A DNA stretch of 64,000 nucleotides from the NCBI GenBank assembly GCA_963803425.1, contig CAWDMA010000001.1:372001-436000 (forward strand), read 5' to 3'. This DNA is from DASPWW01 sp963803425. GTDB lineage: Bacteria > Actinomycetota > Thermoleophilia > Solirubrobacterales > 70-9. The translations under genes and the position numbers were made by a program. A model generated the notes under the pieces. It saw only the letters and a program-made list of their open reading frames with translations, was not told the origin of the DNA and did not search any database. Below are positions 42,401 through 50,533 of this stretch, one piece after another. Positions within the stretch are counted from its first letter, which is position 1; each line of letters starts with the position of its first letter.

Positions 42401-43758
42401 GGGCGGCGATGGACGGTGACTTCCGGGAGGCGGAGCGGCTCGCGGAGGAGGCGCGGCAGGGGGCCGAGCGCGCCCAGGAGCCGCTCGGTGAGCAGCTGTA
42501 CGCGTTGCAGCTGGCCGTCCTGCGCCGCCACCAGGGCCGGATGGAGGAGAGCATTCCGGCGGTTCGAGAGATGGCGCAGCGATACCCGGCGCTGCCGGCA
42601 TGGCGGCTCGCTCTGGTCAGCTTCCTGGCCGACGCCGGCCGCGCCGACGAGACCCGCGGGGAGTTCGAGATCCTCGCCGCGCAGGACTTCGACGACGTCC
42701 CGCGGGACGGCCAGTGGACGACCGCGATCACCCGAATCGCCGACGCGTGCGCGATGATTGGCGATCCGAGCCGGGCGGCGATCCTGTACGAGAAGCTGCG
42801 GCCGTTCTCCGGCCAGGCCGTGGTCGCGGGACGGGCCGGATCCCTGAACGGCCCGATCGACCTGTACCTGGGTCGCCTTGCGCTGACGATGGGCGAGCAC
42901 GACGACGCGATCGAGCACCTGGAGCGAAGCTCCGAGCTCGCCACCCGGATGGGTGATCGCCCGTTCGCCGCCGAGAGCACGATGTCGCTGGCGCAGGCGC
43001 TCCTGGCGCGCGGCGCGGGCGCCGACCGCGAGCGCGCCCTGGAGCTGCTCGCACGGTGTCTCGAGATGGGCCAGGAGATCGGGATGCGGCTGGTGATAGA
43101 GCGGGCGCTGGCGCTGCGGCTGGAGGCGCAGGGGCTGGCGGCGGTCGACGTCACCACCTCGATCGACACGGTGGTCTCGGCTCTGGAGAGCGAGCGCCCC
43201 GACATCCGATCCCTGGCGTCCGCCGACGGCAGGGTCACGATCATGTTCAGCGACATCGAGAACTCGACGTTGATGACCGAGCGGCTCGGCGACGAGCGGT
43301 GGCTGGAGGTGCTGCGGGCCCACAACTCGATTTTCCGGGGACATCTGCGGGCGCACGGGGGATACGAGGTGAAGAACCAGGGCGACGGCTTCATGCTCGT
43401 GTTCCCGGAGCCGGAGCGCGGCCTCGAGTACGCGGTCGCCGTGCAGCGGGAGTTCGCCGAGCGCGAGCTCGCCGAGGGCGGCCGGCTGCGGGTGCGGATG
43501 GGCATGCACGCCGGCGAGGCGATCCGCGACCAGGGGGACTTCTTCGGCCGCAGCGTGATCCTGGCGGCGCGGATCGCGGCCCAGGCGGGCGGCGGGGAGA
43601 TCCTGGTCTCCTTCGCGCTGAAGCAGGCGGCGGCCGGGTGCGACGTGGAGTTCGAGAGCCCTCGTGAGCTGGAGCTGAAGGGGCTGTCAGGGACGCACGA
43701 GGTTTTCAGCGCGTGCTGGGAGCCGGAGCTCGCTCCGGACCCGCAGGCGGCAGCCTGA
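39403..43758 (+). CDS. Large signalling protein: zinc ribbon, kinase-like, AAA ATPase, TPR, class III nucleotide cyclase
   Basis: 1451 residues. Residues 1-25 are a zinc ribbon (CPVCGNRNREGARFCDGCG). A Ser/Thr-kinase fold follows with HRDLKPANV (about 175) and DFG (about 195), but the usual strand-3 Lys position reads VAVAVFE (residues 79-85), i.e. Ala, not Lys. The AAA ATPase has Walker A GEPGIGKT (about 372) and Walker B VMVLDDLHWAD. A long helical repeat region, probably TPR, leads to the guanylate/adenylate cyclase domain, with metal Asp at 1284 (FSDIENST) and NQGDGFMLV. Known multidomain STAND kinases in actinobacteria look similar. It integrates a signal to produce a cyclic nucleotide; a cyclic-nucleotide-binding gene lies next to it. 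Confidence 0.88.
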   Translation: MRCPVCGNRNREGARFCDGCGTALEQSAASGPEPRPLRSAPGDLPESIADGRYLVQSFLGERGRKRVYLARDTAEDRDVAVAVFETEGVEETVLSRSRREAQAMRKLGEHPHVVTVFDAGETDGRPYVASRYMPGGDVETLLAQADGSGLDPARAIAIAVDVCRALGHAHGRGIVHRDLKPANVWLAEDGGARLGDFGLAATDRRSREEVEGMLVGTVAYLPPEQALGRASDARSDLYSLGVMLYEMLTGQPPFPGDDAVAIISQHLNSEPLPPSRHVPDLPPALDDVVLRLLAKTPGDRPEGAAAVGRELRDLDTTAPDPDPDPESAGPADNPLDRLAGGVFVGRERELGDLREGLEESLGGRGRLLLLVGEPGIGKTRTAEELATYAQVRGANVHWGHCHEGDGAPAYWPWAQAIRSYVRAADPVALGWELGQGAADVANLVPEIRERLGEVPEPPELGADEARFRLFDSVATFLAGAARSRPLVMVLDDLHWADEPSLLLLKFVARQTTDSGLLLVGTYRDVELGRHHPLAQTLAELAQIQGSRRVALRGLDTTAVERYIEMTAGVEPPPGLALAVHEQTEGNPFFVTEVVRLMVSEGSLDSAGAAVWQVAIPQGVREVVGRRLDTLSTEANDVLTVAAAIGREFDLDLLERLNGRARGEIEEAIGQAVENQVVAEAGRSPGRYAFSHALVRETLYAELTGPRRVEVHRRIGEALEALHADDREPPVSELAYHFIEAAPGGSASKAIEYAEQAARRATAQLAHEDAAAHYERALEVLELSGEPDPGRRLELMLALGKAQRRAGRFIPSRHTLESAAELARELGDADSLARAALGVSQLTMVGGLDEQILALLQEALAAIPEGDSAVRVELLAGISAEVLWRDPDQGEQLAEEAVEIARQLDDPATLAAALVQRTFGFGGQADSAALSLANAEELIDVANRAGELEQEVRGHVYRLIALLQLGDVAEADREIETYARAAEELRQPQHLWHVPLLRGMRAAMDGDFREAERLAEEARQGAERAQEPLGEQLYALQLAVLRRHQGRMEESIPAVREMAQRYPALPAWRLALVSFLADAGRADETRGEFEILAAQDFDDVPRDGQWTTAITRIADACAMIGDPSRAAILYEKLRPFSGQAVVAGRAGSLNGPIDLYLGRLALTMGEHDDAIEHLERSSELATRMGDRPFAAESTMSLAQALLARGAGADRERALELLARCLEMGQEIGMRLVIERALALRLEAQGLAAVDVTTSIDTVVSALESERPDIRSLASADGRVTIMFSDIENSTLMTERLGDERWLEVLRAHNSIFRGHLRAHGGYEVKNQGDGFMLVFPEPERGLEYAVAVQREFAERELAEGGRLRVRMGMHAGEAIRDQGDFFGRSVILAARIAAQAGGGEILVSFALKQAAAGCDVEFESPRELELKGLSGTHEVFSACWEPELAPDPQAAA

Positions 43759-43774
43759 CACGCACGGCCGTCGA

Positions 43775-45568
43775 TCAGCCGGCGGCCATGGCTGCGACCC
43801 GCTCCGGATCGGCCTCGATCGCGGCGCGCGCGGCCACCCGGCCGCGCGCGATCGCCTCCTCGATCCGGTCCCACTCGAAGATCCCGATGTCTGAGGCATC
43901 GGGTCGGATCAGCAGCTCGGTGACCGCGGCCGGCTGGATCGAGGAGGCGATCACCCCGCGCAGGTCCATCGAGGCGCCCAGCACGTCGCGGATCCCCGGC
44001 AGCGGCTGCTCGCTGCCGGTGACGAGCCGCCGCATCCTTCGACCCACCGGCTCCAGGCTCGCCGGGCGCCCGCTCGCGGAGGTGGATGGGCGCGAGCGGC
44101 GGCGGTATCCGGCGCTCACGTCTATCGCCACCACCGGCCCGTCCGCGACCGAGAGCATCTCCTCGACCGGGAAGTTGTTGACGATCCCGCCGTCGAGCAG
44201 CATCCAGTCGCGGTAGGGGACCGGGGGCAGCACCCCGGGCACCGACATCGAGGCGCCGACGATCGTGTGCAACGGGCCGCGGTGCAGCACGACCTCGTCC
44301 CCGGTGAGGATGTCGACCGAGACCGCAAAGAATCGCGCCTCGAGCTGCTCGGCGTGCAGGTCGCCGAACGAGCTCCTCACCATCGCCTGGGCGCGCTGCC
44401 CGCGGGTGACCGCGACGATCGGCACGGTCAGGTCGCCGAGCGGGTTGCGCTGCACGAACTCGGCTCGGACCAGCTCGATCATCTGGTCCGTGCCCAGGCC
44501 GCGGGCGACGAGCCCGCCGACGTAGGCGCCGGCCGAGGTGCCGCCGAGGCGGTCGGGGACGACCCCGGCTTGGCGCAGCTCGTCGACGATCCCGATCGCT
44601 GAGAAGGCGCGAGCGCCTCCTCCGGAGAGCACGAGCGCGACCGAGCGCCCCGCCAGCGACCGCGCCTCCCGCTCGAGCCCCGTGAACCGCGGCCCCGCGG
44701 ATGCGAACCAGTGTGCGCGTGGCGCGAGCGCGTCCAGCCACCGCCCCAGCGCCCGAAGCGTCGGGCGGGCGCCGCAGAAGACGATGTCGATCGGCACTCC
44801 CTGCTCGATCGGGACCTCCGGCGGGGCGGCCTCGGGGGCGTCCACGACCACCACGAGGCGATCGCCCTGCCGGGTGCAGGCCGCGGTCCATGCCTCGCCG
44901 CCCCCGTCCCCCCCGGCGTCCAGCAGGACCAGGTCCGCGGCCCGCTCCGCCTCCGCCACCCGCGCGGCCAGCCGCCGCGGGAGCTCGAACGGGTCGTCGG
45001 CCTCGGCGCCGGGCTCGGGGGAGATCACCGTGCAGCGAACACGACCCGCGAGCAGCTCCGCGAGCCGGGCGGCAACCGCGGTGCTCGGGGCGCCGTCCGA
45101 CCCGGGCACGACGGCGATCAGCCGCGCCGCGTCCCGCGTGCCGGACTCCATCGGCCGGCTTGCCTGCAGCTCCGTCGCCAGGGCCCGGATCTGGGCGGCG
45201 GCGAAGGCGGGGTGCTCGAGCAGATCGGTGAATTGGGCGGCGTCGATCCGGATCACGGTGGCGTCGCGGCGTGCGCGGACCGAGGCCGAGCGCGACGCGC
45301 CGGCGAGAACGCCGAGCTCTCCCAGCGCGGCGCCCCGCGACAGCACCCGGAGCACGCGGGCGTCGGGCTCGGCGAGCACCTCGAACGATCCGGTCTCGAC
45401 CACGTAGCAGGCACCGGTCGGGTCTCCGGCGCTGAACAGGAGCTCGCCGGCGGGGATCGACTCGCGAGTGGCCTCCGCCGCGAGCCGGTCGTGCGCCTCC
45501 GGGGGGAGCGAGGCGAACCGTCCCTCGCGCAGCAGCGAGGCAATCCCGGGATCCCCGCGTCCCGTCAT
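43775..45568 (-). CDS. Patatin-like phospholipase with N-terminal cyclic-nucleotide-binding domain
   Basis: 597 residues. Residues 10-135 form a cNMP-binding domain (GELLFSAGDPTGACYVVETG, then GELGVLAGASRSASVRAR with the phosphate-binding Arg). A small alpha/beta region follows. The patatin domain begins near 310 with LVLSGGGARAFSAIG; the nucleophile is in GGTSAGAYVGG (about 343) and the dyad Asp in LLDGGIVNNFP, so the Ser/Asp pair is intact. It probably hydrolyses membrane phospholipid under cyclic-nucleotide control. Start ATG 45568 overlaps the preceding metallohydrolase stop (ATGA). Confidence 0.9.
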   Translation of the reverse strand: MTGRGDPGIASLLREGRFASLPPEAHDRLAAEATRESIPAGELLFSAGDPTGACYVVETGSFEVLAEPDARVLRVLSRGAALGELGVLAGASRSASVRARRDATVIRIDAAQFTDLLEHPAFAAAQIRALATELQASRPMESGTRDAARLIAVVPGSDGAPSTAVAARLAELLAGRVRCTVISPEPGAEADDPFELPRRLAARVAEAERAADLVLLDAGGDGGGEAWTAACTRQGDRLVVVVDAPEAAPPEVPIEQGVPIDIVFCGARPTLRALGRWLDALAPRAHWFASAGPRFTGLEREARSLAGRSVALVLSGGGARAFSAIGIVDELRQAGVVPDRLGGTSAGAYVGGLVARGLGTDQMIELVRAEFVQRNPLGDLTVPIVAVTRGQRAQAMVRSSFGDLHAEQLEARFFAVSVDILTGDEVVLHRGPLHTIVGASMSVPGVLPPVPYRDWMLLDGGIVNNFPVEEMLSVADGPVVAIDVSAGYRRRSRPSTSASGRPASLEPVGRRMRRLVTGSEQPLPGIRDVLGASMDLRGVIASSIQPAAVTELLIRPDASDIGIFEWDRIEEAIARGRVAARAAIEADPERVAAMAAG

Positions 45569-46404
45569 GCCTCGAACGTGTCGCCCTCCGTGGCGAAGCT
45601 GATCGAGTCCTGGCCGGACGCGTAGCGCTCCACCAGACCGGCGACCTGCGAGTCCGTCCTCACCGGGCTGTGGTGGGTGACGACCAGGCGACCCACTCCG
45701 GCGCGCTCCGCGAGCTCCACTGCGTACTCGATCGTCGCGTGCCCATACTCGGTCGCCAGCGCCAGCTCCTCGCGGGTGAACTGCCCGTCGTGGATCAGAA
45801 CGTCGGCGCCGCCCGCGAGCTCGAGCGCCGCGTCGTGTAGGGCGCCGACGCCTGAGCTTCCCTTCCCGTACTCCATCGGCGCGTGGTCGGGCATGTACGC
45901 GACCGAACCGGTGCCGTCGCCCTCCACTCTGATCCCGAAGGTCCGCCCGCCCTTGTGGGCGATGTCGATCGTCTTCACGTCGATGCCCTCCACGGAGTGC
46001 TCGCCGTCGGTGAGCCCGTCGAAGCTCCACGCTCCCTGCAGGCCCATAGGGGTGATCGGGAAGTGCGGGGGCGACACGGCGCGCTCGAGCACCTCCTCGG
46101 CGTCGCCCTGGTCGGGGAGCAGCAGGCGGGTGGTCGCGTCCGGCCGGTCCGCCGCCTTGAAGAACGGCAGGCCCTGGACATGGTCCCAGTGCAGATGGGT
46201 GAGGACGAGCGTGCCGTCGAACGGCTCGCCCTCGAGCAGCTCGGTCACGGCCGTGATCCCCGTCCCGGCGTCGAGCAGCAGTCGCGGAGCTTCGCCATCG
46301 AGGCTGACCGCGACCGACGAGGTGTTCCCGCCGACGTCGGAGAACCGGTGCCCCGGTGCCGGACTGGAGCCCCGCACCCCGCAAAGGCGAACCTCAAGCG
46401 CCAT
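45565..46404 (-). CDS. Metallo-beta-lactamase-fold hydrolase
   Basis: 279 residues. The signature is THLHWDHVQGLPFF (HxHxDH), followed by a later conserved His in IHDGQFTREEL and a final His pair in VVTHHSP. The N-terminus (LEVRLCGVRGSSPAPG...GGNTSSV) matches the cyclic-phosphodiesterase/RNase Z-like group. It may degrade a cyclic nucleotide or phosphodiester, which would fit its operon with the cNMP-binding patatin, but substrate is inferred. ATG 46404; an upstream in-frame ATG at about 46422 is less likely. First gene of a two-gene operon. Confidence 0.85.
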   Translation of the reverse strand: MALEVRLCGVRGSSPAPGHRFSDVGGNTSSVAVSLDGEAPRLLLDAGTGITAVTELLEGEPFDGTLVLTHLHWDHVQGLPFFKAADRPDATTRLLLPDQGDAEEVLERAVSPPHFPITPMGLQGAWSFDGLTDGEHSVEGIDVKTIDIAHKGGRTFGIRVEGDGTGSVAYMPDHAPMEYGKGSSGVGALHDAALELAGGADVLIHDGQFTREELALATEYGHATIEYAVELAERAGVGRLVVTHHSPVRTDSQVAGLVERYASGQDSISFATEGDTFEA

Positions 46405-46456
46405 CGCGCGGCCACGATACATGGACAGGTGATCGGTGCGGGGCCGGTGGTGCGAA

Positions 46457-46470
46457 TGCATCCGGATGCA
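46457..46470. promoter_or_regulatory. Perfect 14-bp palindrome between divergent genes
   Basis: TGCATCCGGATGCA is its own reverse complement. It lies between the metallohydrolase start (46404) and the MFS-patatin start (46489), at a position that could control both. If translation of the right-hand gene began at ATG 46456 the palindrome would be coding, which is one reason to prefer the later start. No regulator gene is adjacent. Confidence 0.5.
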
Positions 46471-46488
46471 GCCGCCGATAGGGGAGAG

Positions 46489-49400
46489 GTGAAGCGAGCG
46501 GGAGTGGGGCAGACGGCCCGCACAGCGATCACGCCGACCCCGGGGACGTTGCTGGAGCGGCGCGCCGCGAAGCCCAGCCGCGTGCTGGCGGTCGCGTCGC
46601 TGGGCGTCGCGCTGGCGCTGCTCGACGCGACGATCGTCAACATCGCGTTCCCCGACATCCGCGCCGACTTCACCGGCACGGATCTGGACGCCCTTTCGTG
46701 GGTGCTGAACGCGTACAACATCGTGTTCGCCGCGTTCCTGATCCCCGCCGGCCGGATCGCCGACCTGCTGGGGCGCAAGAAGCTGTTCTGGATCGGGATG
46801 TTCGTCTTCACCTTCGCCTCGGCTCTGTGCGCCGCGGCGCCGTCGGTCGGGACGCTCGTCGCGGCGCGCGTGATCCAGGCGCTCGGCTCGGCGATCGTCG
46901 TTCCCACCTCGCTGGCCCTCGTGCTGGACGCGTTCCGTGCCGAGGAGCGCAGCCGCGCGGTGACGATCTGGGCCGCGAACGCCGTGCTCGCGGCGGGGAT
47001 CGGGCCGACGCTCGGCGGCGTGCTCGTGGAGCTCGGCGGGTGGAGGCTGGCGTTCCTGATCAACCTCCCGATCGGGATCGGCGGCCTGTACCTGACGAGC
47101 CGGGTGCTGGTCGAGAGCCGCGCCCCGGGTCGGCGCCAGCTGCCCGACCTGGGCGGCGCCGTGCTGCTGGCGCTCGGCGTCTCCTCGCTCGTTTTCGGGA
47201 TCGTCAAGGGCGGCGAGTGGGGGTGGGCCGACACGCGCGTCGTCGCCGCGTTCGCGGCCGCGGCGGCGCTCGGGGCCCTGTTCGTGCTGCAGTCCCGGCG
47301 CCATCGCTCGCCGTTGCTCGACCCGGCGCTGCTGCGCACGCGCTCGGTGGCGGTGGCGAATGCGTTCATGATGATCGCCGCGAGCGGCTTCTTCGCCTAC
47401 ATCCTCGCCAACGTCCTCTTCCTGACCGGGGTGTGGGGGTATTCCGTGCTGCAGGCCGGTCTCGCGGGAACTCCCGGCCCGCTCGTAGGGGCGGTCGTGG
47501 CGCGGCCGGCCGACGCGCTCGCCGAGCGGCTCGGCCACCGGCTTGTGATCGTGCTCGGGACGCTGATCTGGGCCTGCGGGCTGATCTTCCTGATCCAGGC
47601 GGTGGGCGTGGAGCCGAACTTCCTCGGCGAGTGGCTTCCGGCCGTCGTGATTCTCGGGATCGGTGGCGGGATCGCCTTCCCGGTCGTCTCCAGCATCGCG
47701 GTCGCGCACGCCCCCGGCGGCCGGTTCGCCACGGCCAGCGGCCTGAACTCGATCTCGCGGCAGATCGGGGCCGCGCTCGGCGTGGCGATACTCGTCGCGG
47801 TCGTCGGCACCCCGACGCCCGCCGAGGCGCTCGACGCATTCCACAGTGGATGGACATTCAGCGTGATCTGCATGCTGGCCGCGGCCGTCGCGGCGCTCCT
47901 GATCGGCCGGGTGCCGCGCGCCGAGGCGCCGGAGGACGAGCTGCCCGCGCCGCCGCCGCGCATCCCCCAGCACCGGGCCGCCCAGCCCACGGTCGTGGCG
48001 GCTTCGGACATGCCGCCGCCCCAGACCGGCGCGGAGGCGCTGGCGCGCTCGACGCTGTTCGGCGGCCTCGACGCGGACTCGATCGAGGACCTGGCGTCGC
48101 GGTGCACGCAGCGGGCGCTGCAGGCCGGGGAGTGGCTGTTCAAGCGTGGGGACCCGCCCCGCAGCCTGTACGTGCTCGAGTCCGGGCGGCTCGACGTCGT
48201 GCTCGAGGGCGACGGGCAGGAGAGCGAGGAGCTCCTCAACGTGCTGCAGCCCGGGGAGGTGCTCGGAGAGCTCGCCCTGCTGTCGGGGGAGGGGCGGTCC
48301 GCGTCCGTGCGCGCGCGCCGCGACAGCCGCGTGCTGGAGCTGAAGCGATCCGATTTCGACTCGCTGCTCCACTCCGGGCCGCTGCGCGAGGCGCTGCTCG
48401 CCTCCCTCGCCACCCAGCTGCAGCGCAGCCGGGCCGTGGAGCCCGACGGCGCGCTCCTCGGGACCACGCTGGCGGTGGTGCCCGCCGTCCCGGGCGGCGG
48501 CGGTCTCGCGGGCGAGGTCGCGACGCTGCTCGCGAGGGCGCTCGGCGAGCACGGGACCGTCGCCGTGCTCGAGGGCGCCCCGGAGAACCCGGCCGGGTCG
48601 TTGGAGCGGCTGGAGCGCGAGCACGACCGGGTCGTCCTCGGTGCCGCGGGCCCCGACGAGGGGGGAGCGTGGCGGGCGTTCTGCGTTCGCCAGGCCGATC
48701 GGGTCGTGGTGGTGGCGAGCGGCGAGCCGCCCGGGTCGATCGACGACTCGCTGCGGGGATGCGACCTCCTGCTCGAGCGTGAGCAGGGCGAGACGATGGC
48801 CGCGTGGGTCGATGCGCTCCAGCCGCGCGCCCGCTACGTGCTGGGCCGCGAGCAGCTTCAGGTCTCGGTCGAGGCGGTGGCGCGCCGACTCGCCGGCCGG
48901 TCGGTCGGTCTCGTGCTGTCCGGCGGCGGCGCGCGCGCCTTCGCGCACATCGGCGCGCTCGAGGAGTTGGAGGCGTTCGGCCTCGAGATCGACCGCGTCG
49001 CAGGGGTCGACGTCGGGGCGATGATCGCGGGCATGTACGCGGCCGGGATGAGCGTCGCCGAGATCGACGCCCGCTGCTACGAGGAGTGGGTCCGCTACCG
49101 GCCGATGGGCGACTACGCGTTCCCCCGCAACGCGCTGACCAGGGGCCGGCGGCTGCAGGAGGTGCTGGAGCGCAACCTGCCCGGGCGGATCGAGGAGCTG
49201 CCGCGCGAGTTCGCGTGCGTCGCGGCCGACCTGCACACGGGGGAGGAGGTGGCGTTCCGGCGGGGGCCGCTCGCCGGGGCCGTCGCGGCGAGCCTCGACC
49301 TGCCCGGGATCGGCCCCCCGCGGCGCGACGGCGACCGGCTGCTCGTCGACGGGCTGCTGGTCACGGCGCTCCCGGTCCACCTGCTCGATCGCGCGGAGGG

Positions 49401-49674
49401 CCCGCTGATCGCGGTCGACGTCACCGCGGGCGAAGGTCCCCAGCCGAGCGAGACCGGTGAGCTTCCCGGGATCGCCGAGACCCTCGTTCGCGCCGTCCTG
49501 ATCGGTGGCGTGGACGGCGCGCGCAGCGCCAGGGAGACGGCTGATCTCGTGATCTCGCCGCCGAGCGAGGGCGTCGGCCTGCTCGAGTGGCATCAGCTCG
49601 ACACGATGCGTGATGCCGGACGCCGTGCGACGGCCGATGCGCTGCGGCGCTCGCCGCGGTCGCTCGGTGTCTAG
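46489..49674 (+). CDS. MFS transporter fused to cNMP-binding and patatin-like domains
   Basis: About 1061 residues. Residues 25-480 are a DHA2-type MFS with 14 helices (LLDATIVNIAFPDI and the motif A loop GRIADLLGRKKLF). A cNMP-binding domain follows (about 519-644; GELALLSGEGRSASVRARR). From about 800 a patatin fold begins with LVLSGGGARAFAHIGALEEL. At the nucleophile position the sequence is GVDVGA (Asp 841) instead of GxSxG, and DGG has become DGL, so this domain is probably not a lipase. Mycobacterial proteins such as Rv3239c have the same architecture. The start is uncertain between 46456, 46489 and 46504. The stop shares CTAG with the convergent gene. Confidence 0.85.
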   Translation: MKRAGVGQTARTAITPTPGTLLERRAAKPSRVLAVASLGVALALLDATIVNIAFPDIRADFTGTDLDALSWVLNAYNIVFAAFLIPAGRIADLLGRKKLFWIGMFVFTFASALCAAAPSVGTLVAARVIQALGSAIVVPTSLALVLDAFRAEERSRAVTIWAANAVLAAGIGPTLGGVLVELGGWRLAFLINLPIGIGGLYLTSRVLVESRAPGRRQLPDLGGAVLLALGVSSLVFGIVKGGEWGWADTRVVAAFAAAAALGALFVLQSRRHRSPLLDPALLRTRSVAVANAFMMIAASGFFAYILANVLFLTGVWGYSVLQAGLAGTPGPLVGAVVARPADALAERLGHRLVIVLGTLIWACGLIFLIQAVGVEPNFLGEWLPAVVILGIGGGIAFPVVSSIAVAHAPGGRFATASGLNSISRQIGAALGVAILVAVVGTPTPAEALDAFHSGWTFSVICMLAAAVAALLIGRVPRAEAPEDELPAPPPRIPQHRAAQPTVVAASDMPPPQTGAEALARSTLFGGLDADSIEDLASRCTQRALQAGEWLFKRGDPPRSLYVLESGRLDVVLEGDGQESEELLNVLQPGEVLGELALLSGEGRSASVRARRDSRVLELKRSDFDSLLHSGPLREALLASLATQLQRSRAVEPDGALLGTTLAVVPAVPGGGGLAGEVATLLARALGEHGTVAVLEGAPENPAGSLERLEREHDRVVLGAAGPDEGGAWRAFCVRQADRVVVVASGEPPGSIDDSLRGCDLLLEREQGETMAAWVDALQPRARYVLGREQLQVSVEAVARRLAGRSVGLVLSGGGARAFAHIGALEELEAFGLEIDRVAGVDVGAMIAGMYAAGMSVAEIDARCYEEWVRYRPMGDYAFPRNALTRGRRLQEVLERNLPGRIEELPREFACVAADLHTGEEVAFRRGPLAGAVAASLDLPGIGPPRRDGDRLLVDGLLVTALPVHLLDRAEGPLIAVDVTAGEGPQPSETGELPGIAETLVRAVLIGGVDGARSARETADLVISPPSEGVGLLEWHQLDTMRDAGRRATADALRRSPRSLGV

Positions 49675-50393
49675 AAGTCCGTCTCGGCGGCGCGCTCGAG
49701 CTGCTCGCGCACCTGCTGCGGCTCGCCGGTGAGCGGGCCTTCGTGCCCCGGCCACACCGTCCGCGGCTCGAGCGCGGCGAGCTTGCGGACGCTGGCGCGG
49801 GCGACCTCGGTGTCCTGGTTGAACACCGGGTGTGGGACGGAGGCTCCGTCGGCTGCCTTCAGCCGAACTGCGTCGACGAGGTAGACCGTGTCGGAGACAA
49901 GCGCGAGCCGGTCGCTCTCGCGCCACAGGCCGATCATCCCGGGCGCGTGGCCCGGGAAGTGGATCGCCTCGAACCCGGCGATCGTGTCGCCCTCGGAGAT
50001 CGTGTCGGCGATCCTCACGGGTCCGCCGTCCCAGCGCCGCAGCAGGAACGGGTAGAGCCGCTTGGTCCACCACACGGGAATCTCGTCGATCGTGAAGTAG
50101 TGGTAGCCGCCGTCGCCCTCGGCGTCGGCGACCTCGTCGGGGTGGCACACGACGGGCACGCCCAGCCCCGGCGCGGTGCCGCGATGGTCCGCGTGGCTGT
50201 GCCCGAGCACCACCTGCTTCACTCCTCCGAGCTGGTCGGCCGCCCGCTTCGCGCTCTTCGTCATCCCCTGGGTGCCGGCGTCGAACTGGATCACGCCACC
50301 GTCGTCCTCGATGAAGAAGATGTTCATCGCCTTGCGGAAGTCGCCGGCGTGACGCCACACGCCGTCCGCGATCCTCTCCGTGATCGGGGCCAT
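49671..50393 (-). CDS. Metallo-beta-lactamase-fold hydrolase
   Basis: 240 residues. LGHSHADHRGTAPGL supplies HxHxDH, and IHFPGHAPG and WPGHEGPL supply the other ligands. The protein starts MAPITERIADGVWRHAG..., typical of a stand-alone hydrolase close to the glyoxalase II-like group. Substrate unknown. It converges on the MFS-patatin gene and is unrelated in sequence to the first metallohydrolase in this locus. Confidence 0.88.
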   Translation of the reverse strand: MAPITERIADGVWRHAGDFRKAMNIFFIEDDGGVIQFDAGTQGMTKSAKRAADQLGGVKQVVLGHSHADHRGTAPGLGVPVVCHPDEVADAEGDGGYHYFTIDEIPVWWTKRLYPFLLRRWDGGPVRIADTISEGDTIAGFEAIHFPGHAPGMIGLWRESDRLALVSDTVYLVDAVRLKAADGASVPHPVFNQDTEVARASVRKLAALEPRTVWPGHEGPLTGEPQQVREQLERAAETDF

Positions 50394-50416
50394 CGTCGGC
50401 CGTAGTCTATGCGGGA

Positions 50417-50503
50417 GTGCCGCGAATCTGGGTCGCCACGATGTTCGTGCTCGTCGCCTGCCTGGTGGCGTCGATCGTGATCGCCACGGTGAAGCTGACG
50501 TAA
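50417..50503 (+). CDS. Possible 28-residue single-span membrane protein
   Basis: GTG 50417 opens a 28-codon frame encoding a basic N-terminus and one membrane helix (VATMFVLVACLVASIVIA) ending in TVKLT. It fits exactly between the metallohydrolase and the universal stress gene, with a GCGGGA element upstream and 30 bp to the next ATG. Its composition is protein-like, but such a short frame could be fortuitous. Confidence 0.4.
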   Translation: MPRIWVATMFVLVACLVASIVIATVKLT

Positions 50504-50533
50504 GATCCCCCCGTCCAGAGTAAGGAGGGGCGA

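Noticed and set aside
45565..50358. A minus-strand frame of about 1600 codons
   Set aside because: Only the last 280 codons encode the metallohydrolase. The preceding part is antisense to the MFS-patatin fusion and is low-complexity.
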